Shown piece after piece: positions 26,809-34,987 of a DNA stretch of 50,135 nucleotides. How positions within the stretch are numbered: the first letter of the stretch is position 1; each line of letters begins with the position of its first letter. Under the pieces are notes generated by a model. That model searched no databases. It was not told where the DNA came from and was given only the letters and a program-made list of their open reading frames with translations. A program made the position numbers and the translations under genes. This DNA comes from Ramlibacter sp. (GTDB lineage: Bacteria > Pseudomonadota > Gammaproteobacteria > Burkholderiales > Burkholderiaceae_C). The stretch lies in NCBI GenBank assembly GCA_028292245.1, contig JAQGMS010000028.1:1-50135 (forward strand), read 5' to 3'.

Positions 26809-27365
26809 CGCTCAAGGTCACACCCACCCGGCTGCCCGAGGTCCTCGTCATCGAACCGCGGGTGTTCGGCGACGAACGCGGCTTCTTCATGGAAAGCTAC
26901 AACCAGGCCGCCTTCGAACAGGCGACCGGCCTGGCCTTGAAGTTCGTCCAGGACAATCACTCGCGCTCGGCCCACGGGGTTCTGCGCGGCCTGCACTACC
27001 AGATCCGCCAGCCGCAGGGCAAGCTGGTGCGCGTGACCAGCGGTAAGGTGTTCGACGTGGCCGTCGACATGAGGCGCTCGTCGCCGCGCCTGGGCCAATG
27101 GGCGGGTGCCGAGCTCAGTGCCGACAACAAGCGTCAATTGTGGGTTCCGCCGGGCTTCGCGCACGGCTTCGTCGTGCTTTCCGACAGCGCCGATTTTCTG
27201 TACAAGACCACCGATTACTACGCTCCCGAATTCGAACGCGCGCTGGCGTGGAACGATTCCCGGGTGGCGATCCAATGGCCGCTCGGCGAGCTCAAGCAAG
27301 CCCCGGCGCTGTCGGGCAAGGATGCCGCCGCGCCGCACTGGGCCGGGGCCGAGTTTTTCGACTGA
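26805..27365 (+). CDS. rfbC: dTDP-4-dehydrorhamnose 3,5-epimerase
   Basis: A 186-residue cupin epimerase. Signs: [40 protein letters not shown] with the active histidine, [17 protein letters not shown] and [15 protein letters not shown]. It starts with GTG (26805) overlapping the rfbA stop as GTGA. Together with B, D and A it gives the complete dTDP-L-rhamnose set. Confidence 0.95.
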   Translation: MTLKVTPTRLPEVLVIEPRVFGDERGFFMESYNQAAFEQATGLALKFVQDNHSRSAHGVLRGLHYQIRQPQGKLVRVTSGKVFDVAVDMRRSSPRLGQWAGAELSADNKRQLWVPPGFAHGFVVLSDSADFLYKTTDYYAPEFERALAWNDSRVAIQWPLGELKQAPALSGKDAAAPHWAGAEFFD

Positions 27366-27371
27366 CCGGCC

Positions 27372-28976
27372 ATGCAGTACCTATCGGAACATCCGGATAG
27401 CAACAAGGGCCTTGCCGCCGGCAGCGGCTCGTTGCCCGACGCACCGAGCCAGCCGCAGATCGACTTCCCCTACACCGGCGACTACCGCATCGACGCCTTG
27501 CTGCAAGGCGCCGACGGGCAAACCGGCCTGGGCGCGTTGGACTTCCGCTGGAACGTCGGCTCCCCCCTGGGGACGCCGGTCACCGTGACGTACAGCTTCA
27601 TGACCGTCAAGCCGTCCTACGGCGGCACCGACGACGCTGACGGCGACACGGGCTTCAGCCGCTTCACGGCGCAGCAGATGACCGCCGCGCGCCAGATCCT
27701 CGGCCAGCTGCAAACCGAACTGGGCATCACCCTCGTCGAAGTCAACGACACGGCCGGCAGCTACGGCCAGATCCGCTTCGGCGACAACCACCAGACCAGT
27801 TCCGCCGGCTACACCTGGCTGCCCGATGGAACCCGGCTGGGCGGCGATGTCTGGATCAACCAGGACATCACGGACAACCTCAATCCCGTTCGCGGCAGCG
27901 ACGCCTGGTCCACCCTGGTCCATGAGATCGGGCACGCGCTGGGCCTGAAGCACCCCGGCAACTACAACGCCGGCACGGTGAGCCAGCCGGCGCCGGGCAA
28001 CTACCTGGGCACGCTGGAGGACAACTACAACTACACGGTGATGTCCTATCGCGACGTGACGGGAGGCCAGGTGCGCGACTGGTACGGCATGTACGACCTG
28101 CTCACGCTGAAGAAACTCTACGGCTCGGGCAACCTGGGCGCGGGCGATTCGACCTACTCTTACATCGACAGCGACGGCGGCGTGCTCAAGATCATCGACG
28201 ATGCGTCGGGCTACGACACGCTCGACCTCTCGGGCGTGAGATTCGAGGGCTCGACGGTCGACATGCATCCCGGCGGCTTCAGCTCGTTCGGGCGCAACGG
28301 CCCGGTGGCGGCATTGAAGAACCTGTCGATCGAACTCACCACCGTGATCGAGAAATTCATCGGCACGTCGCACGACGACAGCGTGACCGGCAACGACGCG
28401 GCCAACCTCTTCGTGCTGGGCGCGGGCACCAACAGCGCCGACGGCGGCGCCGGCATCGACAAGGTGGTCTACACGGGCGCGCGCTTCGGCTACCAGATTT
28501 CGGTGTCGGACGGCGCGGTGCACATCAGCGGCGCAAACGCCGTGGACACGCTGACCAGCGTCGAACGGGTGGACTTCGCCGACCGCAAGCTGGCATTCGA
28601 TATTTCGGGCAACGCGGGCATCACCGCAAAAGTCATCGGTGCGGTCTTTGGCGCCGGCGCCGTGAGCGCGCATCCGGACTATGCGGGTATCGGCCTGTCG
28701 CTCCTGGACGGCGGCATGAGCTACGGCAGCCTGGCGCAGTACGCGATCGACGCGCGGCTGGGCGCCGCGCATACCAACGGCGACGTGGTCACGCTGCTGT
28801 ACACCAATGTCGCCGGCACGGCGCCTCCGCCATCCGACTACGCGAGCTACACCAGCCAACTGGCAAGCGGCGCGCAGACCCAGGCCAGCCTGGGCGTGTA
28901 CGCCGCCGAGCATGAGCTCAACGTGGCCCACGTCGACCTGGTCGGCCTGGCCCAGACCGGTCTGGTCTACGCCTGA
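27372..28976 (+). CDS. secreted M10 (serralysin-like) metalloprotease with C-terminal export module
   Basis: A 534-residue zinc protease without a Sec signal peptide. Catalytic domain: HEIGHALGLKH at residues 184-194 (three zinc histidines and the glutamate) and the Met-turn VMSY at 223-226, then a serralysin-like linker (YDLLTLKKLYG). After one degenerate RTX-type nonapeptide (GGAGIDKVV, about 358-366) comes a module of about 175 residues that is shared with the convergent serine protease: a YTGARFGYQISVSDG part, DTLTSVERVDFAD, then a helical tail with SAHPDYAGIG and GVYAAEHELN. This is as expected for type I export. It begins 6 bases after rfbC, so it may be co-transcribed with the rhamnose genes, an unusual pairing. 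Confidence 0.92.
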   Translation: MQYLSEHPDSNKGLAAGSGSLPDAPSQPQIDFPYTGDYRIDALLQGADGQTGLGALDFRWNVGSPLGTPVTVTYSFMTVKPSYGGTDDADGDTGFSRFTAQQMTAARQILGQLQTELGITLVEVNDTAGSYGQIRFGDNHQTSSAGYTWLPDGTRLGGDVWINQDITDNLNPVRGSDAWSTLVHEIGHALGLKHPGNYNAGTVSQPAPGNYLGTLEDNYNYTVMSYRDVTGGQVRDWYGMYDLLTLKKLYGSGNLGAGDSTYSYIDSDGGVLKIIDDASGYDTLDLSGVRFEGSTVDMHPGGFSSFGRNGPVAALKNLSIELTTVIEKFIGTSHDDSVTGNDAANLFVLGAGTNSADGGAGIDKVVYTGARFGYQISVSDGAVHISGANAVDTLTSVERVDFADRKLAFDISGNAGITAKVIGAVFGAGAVSAHPDYAGIGLSLLDGGMSYGSLAQYAIDARLGAAHTNGDVVTLLYTNVAGTAPPPSDYASYTSQLASGAQTQASLGVYAAEHELNVAHVDLVGLAQTGLVYA

Positions 28977-28984
28977 TCGATCAG
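28973..28984. other. 12-base palindrome containing both convergent stop codons
   Basis: CTGATCGATCAG is a perfect palindrome in the 4-base gap between the two protease genes; the TGA stop of each lies in one half. It is too short and loop-free to be a terminator and may simply be a consequence of the mirrored gene ends. Confidence 0.5.
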
Positions 28985-30366
28985 CCCAGGGGCTCGTAGG
29001 CCAGGCCGCTGCCGGCCAGCCCCGCAAGGCCGATGTTTTCCGCGTTGGGTTGCGCCTCGGCGGCGAACACTCCCAGCGCCGATTGCGAATACTGGCCCGA
29101 TTGCAGCAACCCCACGTAATAGTTGCTTGCGTTGGTTGACGGGCTCTCACCGATCACGTTGGTATAGAGCAGGTCCACCACCGCTGCGTCGGACGGCTGG
29201 GCGCCCAGCCGCGCCTGCAGCGCCAGTTGCACCAGTGCGCCGTAGCTCATGCCGTGATCCAGGTCCCACAGGCCGATGCCCGCATAGTCCGGGTGCGCGC
29301 TCACCGTGCCGGCACCAAAGACCGCGCCGATGATCTTCGCGGCGATGCCTGCGTTGCCGCCCACATCCAGCGCGAGGCCGCCGTCGGCGAACTTCAGGCG
29401 TTCGATCGAAAGCAACCTGTCGGCGCCGTCGCGACCACCGGTGTTGTCCGAGATCGTGAAGGCCGAGTCCGCGAAACCCAGGCTGTATCCGGCGCGCGCA
29501 CCGCTGTAGCCCGCGCTGTCGAGGCCATCGCCGCCGTCGAGCGTGTCGTTGCCGCCCGCGCCCGTCAGCGTGTCGTCGCCCGCACCGGCCGTGACGATGT
29601 TGTCCAGCGCGTCGCCCAACAACAGGTCCGCGCCGGCGGTGCCAGTGATCGCCGACTGCTGGTTGCCCGGCATCAGGCTGTCATTGGCCGCGGTCACGCC
29701 GGCCAGCCAATCCCAGGTGCCCGCGCCGAACAGGGCTGCATAGGTCGACTCGGTGGCGTTGCCGCTGGACAGCACACCGGCGACAAAGGCTTGCCCGTTC
29801 GAGATGTAGAACAGCGGGCCGCCCGAGCCGCCGGGGCCCAGTGACGAACCGACGTCGTACACCCCGTACAGCGCCGAAGCGTCGGCGAAGATCGCTTCGG
29901 ACATCATGCCGACGCCGGCGCCGGGCGGCGTATGCACCGGAAAGCCGGCCGTGGTGCCGGCGAAATCTTCGGGCCGCTGCGCTGCCTGCAACCAGCCGGA
30001 CGCGGCGCCGATCCGGCTGTGCAGGCCGATGACGGCCAGGTCGTTCTGGGCCTCGTCGTCGGTCAGCAAGCCATCGCCGTTGGGGTCCCAGCTGGGGGTG
30101 CGGCCGTCCAGGCTCGCGTGGTCATCGGTGAATGTGCCGAAAGGCGCCTCGAAGGGCGAAGTGTCGGCACCGGGCGTGACGCTCACGCTGGTGGCCCAGC
30201 CGCCATAGTCCGGCTGGAACACCATGTGCATGGCCGTCAGCACGTCGTTGGGGCCGATGACCGTGCCCGAACCGCGCAGCGTGATGCCGCCTGCGAAGGT
30301 GGTCGTGATGTAGCAGACGGCGCTGTAAGGCGCGGTGCTGCGTTCAGCGGCGGTGACTTCCTGCAT
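28981..30366 (-). CDS. secreted trypsin-fold serine protease with RTX repeats and shared export module
   Basis: A 461-residue protease with no Sec signal. The chymotrypsin-fold triad is visible: H47 in VLTAMHMVF, D109 in QNDLAVIGL and S181 in GPGGSGGPLFY. A perfect EF-hand-type calcium loop (DPNGDGLLTDDE, residues 94-105) lies just before the catalytic aspartate. Residues about 245-280 hold RTX-type repeats (GTAGADLLLG, GAGDDTLTG, GGNDTLDGG), and residues about 278-461 form the module shared with the M10 protease. It is the last gene of the type I secretion run, 15 bases after the TolC-like gene, so it is the prime substrate of that exporter. Calcium would fold it only after export. Confidence 0.9.
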   Translation of the reverse strand: MQEVTAAERSTAPYSAVCYITTTFAGGITLRGSGTVIGPNDVLTAMHMVFQPDYGGWATSVSVTPGADTSPFEAPFGTFTDDHASLDGRTPSWDPNGDGLLTDDEAQNDLAVIGLHSRIGAASGWLQAAQRPEDFAGTTAGFPVHTPPGAGVGMMSEAIFADASALYGVYDVGSSLGPGGSGGPLFYISNGQAFVAGVLSSGNATESTYAALFGAGTWDWLAGVTAANDSLMPGNQQSAITGTAGADLLLGDALDNIVTAGAGDDTLTGAGGNDTLDGGDGLDSAGYSGARAGYSLGFADSAFTISDNTGGRDGADRLLSIERLKFADGGLALDVGGNAGIAAKIIGAVFGAGTVSAHPDYAGIGLWDLDHGMSYGALVQLALQARLGAQPSDAAVVDLLYTNVIGESPSTNASNYYVGLLQSGQYSQSALGVFAAEAQPNAENIGLAGLAGSGLAYEPLG

Positions 30367-30381
30367 CGCCGCGCGCGGCCG

Positions 30382-31806
30382 CTAGGGCTTGAGCCACCCG
30401 TTCACTTCGGCGATGGCATCGCTGTCGGCCTCGCCGGCCAGCGCGCGCAAGCGGATGCGCGAGATCATGTAGGTGTAGCGCGCGTTGGCGAGATCGCGCT
30501 GCGCGCTGACCCGCTGCTCTTCCGCGTTGAGGATGTCCACCAGCGTGCGATTGCCGCCTTCGAACGAGCGGCGGTTGGACAGCACCATGACTTCGCTCGA
30601 CCGCACCGCCTGCTCCAGCGCGCGCACCCGGAGCACGCCTTCGGTGATGCCGCGGAACTCCTTTTCCACCCGCATTCCGAGGTCGCGCCGCGTGGCTTCC
30701 AGCGCCTGTTCCGCGCGCTCGAGGTCGGCCACGGCCTGGCGGGTCTGCGAATTGACGTAGCCGCCGGCGAAGATCGGCACGTTCAGCTGCAGGCCGATGG
30801 CCCGGTTGTCGTAGCGCGAGTTGATGCGGGTAACGTTGTCGCTGTCGCTGATGGACCATTGGGCGACCGCGTCCAGCGTGGGCAGGTGCCCCGCGCGGGC
30901 CTTGTCGACCTCGCGCCGCGCGGCTTCGCGCTGGGCCCGCAGGGAAATCAGTTCCGGGCTGCTCAACTCGGCGCGGTCGGTCCAGTCTTCCAGCCGGCCG
31001 GGCGTGGGGCCCGACAGCTGCAGCCGGGTCTCGTCGACCGGCGCCAGGCGCGTGACGGGCACGTTCACCATCACCTGCAATTGCCGCCGCGTGTATTCCA
31101 CGTTCTGGCGAGCCTCGAGTTCCTGCGCCACCGCCATGTCCAGCCTTGCCTGGGCCTCGTCGATGTCGGTGCGCACGCCAGCCCCGCCGGAGAATCGCTT
31201 CTTCGCGGCATCGACCTGGGTCGTGTAGGCCGCCTTTTGCGCGATCACGAGCGTGAGCTGGTCCTGCGCAAGCAGGCCTTCCAGGTAGGCCCCGGCCACG
31301 CGCACCGCGACGTTCTGGGTTTCCTTCTCCAGCACCGCGTTGGCGTCGGCCACCTGCGCCTTGGCCTGCTGGTAGTCGGCGATCTGGTAGGGACGGAAGA
31401 TCGGCTGGCGGATGGTCAGCGACTTGCTGCTGCTGTTGTAGTGCTCGTCCCCGTTCACCGGCCCGGCGAATCCCGGCGTGGTGCTGAACAGGTGGTTTTT
31501 GTTGCGCGATACGCTAGCCGAAACGTTGGGCAGCAATTGGGACAGGGCTTGCGGCAGCCGTTCGCGGCGTGCGTCGGCGGCGGCCCGGGCGGTGCGGATC
31601 ACCGCGTCCTGCTCCAGCGCTGCCTGGTAGGCCTGCGACAGCGTCAGCGGCCCGGCCGCCGCGATCGCCGCGGCAGTCGTGGCGGGCGCCGCCGTCTGGG
31701 CCCAGGCCGGGGCGATTGCGAGAATCGAACCAGCCGCGATCATGCAAGCCGTCGCAACGCGCACGAGACGCAGGCGCCGGGGGCGCGCGGATTTCGATGA
31801 ATTCAT
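30382..31806 (-). CDS. TolC-family outer-membrane channel of a type I secretion system
   Basis: A 474-residue outer-membrane factor with a signal peptide (residues 1-36, cut after AWA). The mature protein begins with an alanine-rich linker, then LTLSQAYQAALEQDAVIRTA, and has two long coiled-coil repeats typical of TolC (for example QVADANAVLEKETQNVAVRV and DLERAEQALEATRRDL). NRRSFEGGNRTLVDILNAEE is the conserved C-terminal repeat signature. It starts 4 bases after the HlyD-like gene stop. The channel spans periplasm and outer membrane for export of the adjacent proteases. Confidence 0.93.
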   Translation of the reverse strand: MNSSKSARPRRLRLVRVATACMIAAGSILAIAPAWAQTAAPATTAAAIAAAGPLTLSQAYQAALEQDAVIRTARAAADARRERLPQALSQLLPNVSASVSRNKNHLFSTTPGFAGPVNGDEHYNSSSKSLTIRQPIFRPYQIADYQQAKAQVADANAVLEKETQNVAVRVAGAYLEGLLAQDQLTLVIAQKAAYTTQVDAAKKRFSGGAGVRTDIDEAQARLDMAVAQELEARQNVEYTRRQLQVMVNVPVTRLAPVDETRLQLSGPTPGRLEDWTDRAELSSPELISLRAQREAARREVDKARAGHLPTLDAVAQWSISDSDNVTRINSRYDNRAIGLQLNVPIFAGGYVNSQTRQAVADLERAEQALEATRRDLGMRVEKEFRGITEGVLRVRALEQAVRSSEVMVLSNRRSFEGGNRTLVDILNAEEQRVSAQRDLANARYTYMISRIRLRALAGEADSDAIAEVNGWLKP

Positions 31807-31810
31807 CGGA

Positions 31811-33190
31811 TCATTCCTCTTTCATGGCGGCCGCGAGCCGCTTGGTCAGCGGGTGCAGCAGGTAAGACAGCAACGAGCGCTCGCCGGTCTTGAGCACGAC
31901 TTCGACCGGCATGCCCGGCTGCAGCACCCGCTTGCCCAGCCTCTTGTAGCCTTCGGGGGTCACCTGGACGCGGGCCAGATAGTACTGGGCGTTGGTTTGC
32001 GGCTCTGTCAGCAAATCGCCCGAAATGGAAACGATCTTCCCATCGACCACCAGCTGCGGCGAGTTGGAGAAGTTGTTGAAGCGCACGTCCACCGGCAAGT
32101 CGGGATGGATGCGGTCGATCAGGTTCGGCGGCACCTTGGTTTCCAGCATCAGCAGTTCGTTGTCCGGCACGATGTCCATCAGCTTCTGGCCGGTCTGGAT
32201 CACCCCGCCCACGGTCTGCACCGTCAGGCCCACCACTTGGCCGGTGGCGGGTGACTTGATGTCGATGCGGCCCAGGTCGTCCGCGTACGCACGAAACTTG
32301 CCCTCGTCCGACTGCACGTCACGGGTGGTGTCGGCCAACTGGGTTTCCACGTCCTTGCGATAGGCCTGCTGCAGGGAGATCATCTTCTGCCGCAGCTCGC
32401 CGACGCTGCGCTGGGCGCGCGTGATGTTGCCCAGCAGCTCGGCGACGGAGCCATTGCTTTCCGCCATCATCCGCTCGAGTTCGAGCTGGCGGTTGCGCGG
32501 CGCATAGCCCTCGCGCACCAGTTCCCGCGTGCTGGCCAATTCGTCGTTCACCAGCTTCATCTGTTCGCGGCGATTGGTCATCATTCCCTGGTAGGCCTGG
32601 ATCAGGCCCTGCTGGCCCGCGATGCTCTCCTGCAGGCCCTGCAGGTCGGCCTGCAGCGACGACTTGCGCGAACGGAACAGCTGGTCCTGCGTCAGGATCT
32701 GGCTCTGGATCAGCGGGTCCTTGCTGGCGCTCTGCAAATCGGGATGGAATGCGATCGCGTTGGCGCCCGTTTGCTCGGCAACCAGCCGCCCCTGCGCGGC
32801 GCGCAGGCCCAGGTAGTGCTGGCGGATCGCCTCGAAGTTGGCGCGCGCGGCGGCCTCGTCGAGCTTGATCAGCAGCTGGCCTTCCTTGACGCGGTCGCCT
32901 TCGCGCACCAGCACTTCCTTGACGATGCCGCCGGTGGGGTGCTGCACCGCCTTGCGCTTGGTGTCGATCGCCACTTGCCCCTGGCTGGGAACGCCCTCGT
33001 CCAGCGGCGCGAACGACGCCCACAGCACGAAGCCGCCCAGGCCGAGGCCCAGGGCCCACAGGCCGATGCGCGCGGCGCGGCTCGACTCGTTGGCCGCGGC
33101 CATGTCGGGATCGGGCGCAACCTGCGCGGGTGCCGGTGCCGGCGGCAGAAGTTTGGAGGAAAGCAGTTTGAGGAGTTCGGGTTTGGCCAT
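31811..33190 (-). CDS. HlyD-family periplasmic adaptor of a type I secretion system
   Basis: A 459-residue membrane fusion protein. It has an N-terminal cytoplasmic tail rich in proline and alanine, one TM helix at about residues 40-60 (IGLWALGLGLGGFVLWASFA), and the lipoyl/biotinyl half-motif GGIVKEVLVREGDRVKEGQL. Long helical hairpins follow, then the C-terminal beta-barrel with GLTVQTVGGVIQTGQKLMDI. The end GMPVEVVLKTGERSLLSYLL matches PrtE/LipC-type adaptors. Its neighbours on either side are the ABC exporter and TolC-like genes. Confidence 0.94.
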   Translation of the reverse strand: MAKPELLKLLSSKLLPPAPAPAQVAPDPDMAAANESSRAARIGLWALGLGLGGFVLWASFAPLDEGVPSQGQVAIDTKRKAVQHPTGGIVKEVLVREGDRVKEGQLLIKLDEAAARANFEAIRQHYLGLRAAQGRLVAEQTGANAIAFHPDLQSASKDPLIQSQILTQDQLFRSRKSSLQADLQGLQESIAGQQGLIQAYQGMMTNRREQMKLVNDELASTRELVREGYAPRNRQLELERMMAESNGSVAELLGNITRAQRSVGELRQKMISLQQAYRKDVETQLADTTRDVQSDEGKFRAYADDLGRIDIKSPATGQVVGLTVQTVGGVIQTGQKLMDIVPDNELLMLETKVPPNLIDRIHPDLPVDVRFNNFSNSPQLVVDGKIVSISGDLLTEPQTNAQYYLARVQVTPEGYKRLGKRVLQPGMPVEVVLKTGERSLLSYLLHPLTKRLAAAMKEE

Positions 33191-33232
33191 GACAGACTCA
33201 ATCGGTAAATATTCGGGTGGGGGATGCGCCGG

Positions 33233-34969
33233 TCACGCCGGCTGGGCCGGACCCAGCGCGGGGTTCGGCGGTTCTTTGCGGGCGGGGGCGGGGCGAAGGC
33301 TGGCCAGCACGGACTCGCGCGGGCCGTCGGCCTTGATGCGCCCGTCTTGCAGCAGCAATATCCGGTCGGCCACTGCGATGGCGCCGGCGCGATGCGTAAT
33401 CAGGAATACCGTCTTGCCCAGGGCCTTGAGTTGCTGCACGGTCTTGACCAGTGCCGCTTCGCCGGCGTCGTCCAGGTTGGCGTTGGGCTCGTCCAGCACC
33501 AGCAGGGCCGGGTCGCCATAGACGGCACGCGCCAGGCCGATGCGCTGGCGCTGGCCGCCCGACAGCAGGTTGCCGGCCTCGCCGATCGGCGTGTCGTAGC
33601 CTTTCGGGAAGCGCAGGATCATCTCGTGCAGGCCGGCGCTGCGCGCGGCGGCGATCACCTTCTCGGAGTCGATCTCGCCGAACCGCGCGATGTTCTCACC
33701 GATCGTGCCTTCGAACAGCTCGATGTCCTGCGGCAGGTAGCCCAGGTGCGGGCCGAGTTCCATGCGGTTCCATCCGGCGATCGGCAGGCCGTCGATCAGG
33801 ACTTCGCCGGACACGTCGGGCCAGATGCCCACCATCACGCGCGCCAAGGTCGATTTGCCCGAACCGGACGGGCCCATGATGGCGGTGACGGTGCCGGCCT
33901 GCGCCGAGAAGCTCACGCCCTTGAGGATGGGCTCGGCGCGGCCGGGGGCGCTGGCGACGACGTCGCGCAGCGTCATCTCGCCGTGAGGCGCGACCCGGCT
34001 CAGGTTGGGATCGCGCTCGGGATACTCGGCCAGCAGGTGCTCCAGACGCTCGAACGCGGCGCGGGTCACGATGTAGCTGCGCCACACGGTGACGAGCTGG
34101 TCGATCGGCGCCAGGGCGCGGTTCATCAACAGGTTGGCGGCGATCATCGCGCCGGGACTCAACTCGCCTTCGATCACCAGCAGCGCGCCGGTGGCCAGCG
34201 ACAGCGACTGCTGGCTGTAGCGGATGAACTTGCTCCAGGCCATCACGCGGCTGCTGACGTGGTGGGCATGCAGGCTCTGGATCAGGTACACGCCCTGCCA
34301 GACGCGCCAGCGCTTGCGCAGGCTGCCCAGCATGCCCATCGATTCGATCACCTCGGAATTGCGCAGTTTGCTTTGCAGGTAGGCGTTGACGTCGCTGTTG
34401 GCCCGGGCCGCGTCTTCCGAAGGCTCGACCGTCTGGCGGTGGCCGAACCAGGCAAGGCTGCCCTGGAAGATAGCGAATACCAGCGCGACCACGCCCAGCA
34501 ACGGGTGCAGGAAGAAGGTCACCGCGATGTAGATCGGCGCCCAGGGCGCGTCGAAGAACGCGAAGATGCCGGTGCCGGTGATGAACTGCCGCAGCGTGAT
34601 CAGGTCGCCGAACGCCCGGGACGGGCTGGCGCTGGACTGGCTCAGGTAGGACTCGAAGCTGGCGTTGAAGACGCGCGTGCTCAGGTGCTCGTCGAACCGC
34701 ATGCCGGCGCGCACCAGGACGCGTGATCGCAGCCATTCGGAAAACGCCATCACGCCGAACAGGAACAGCGTGATCATCGACACGGCCAGCAAGGTGAGCT
34801 CACTCTGGCTGCGCATGACGCGGTCGAAGATCTGCATCATGTAGATGGTGGGCGCCAGCATCAGCAGGTTGGCCACCATGCTGAAGAGGCCGACGAGCAG
34901 GAACTCGCGCCGGAACGCCCAGAGCGCGGCCGTCAATTCGCTGCGCTTGAAGAAGTCAGGTGTATTCAT
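33233..34969 (-). CDS. type I secretion ABC transporter, permease-ATPase fusion (PrtD type), copy 1
   Basis: A 578-residue exporter. The membrane part has about six helices (residues 15-300). The ATPase part has Walker A GPSGSGKSTLARV, signature LSGGQRQRIGLARA, Walker B LLVLDEPNANLDD and the H-loop ITHRAG, all intact. There is no N-terminal C39 peptidase domain, so substrates are not cleaved, as for serralysin exporters. It lies 18 bases after the second ABC gene and 42 before the HlyD-like gene. Confidence 0.95.
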   Translation of the reverse strand: MNTPDFFKRSELTAALWAFRREFLLVGLFSMVANLLMLAPTIYMMQIFDRVMRSQSELTLLAVSMITLFLFGVMAFSEWLRSRVLVRAGMRFDEHLSTRVFNASFESYLSQSSASPSRAFGDLITLRQFITGTGIFAFFDAPWAPIYIAVTFFLHPLLGVVALVFAIFQGSLAWFGHRQTVEPSEDAARANSDVNAYLQSKLRNSEVIESMGMLGSLRKRWRVWQGVYLIQSLHAHHVSSRVMAWSKFIRYSQQSLSLATGALLVIEGELSPGAMIAANLLMNRALAPIDQLVTVWRSYIVTRAAFERLEHLLAEYPERDPNLSRVAPHGEMTLRDVVASAPGRAEPILKGVSFSAQAGTVTAIMGPSGSGKSTLARVMVGIWPDVSGEVLIDGLPIAGWNRMELGPHLGYLPQDIELFEGTIGENIARFGEIDSEKVIAAARSAGLHEMILRFPKGYDTPIGEAGNLLSGGQRQRIGLARAVYGDPALLVLDEPNANLDDAGEAALVKTVQQLKALGKTVFLITHRAGAIAVADRILLLQDGRIKADGPRESVLASLRPAPARKEPPNPALGPAQPA

Positions 34970-34987
34970 CGTTGTACCGAATTTTTG

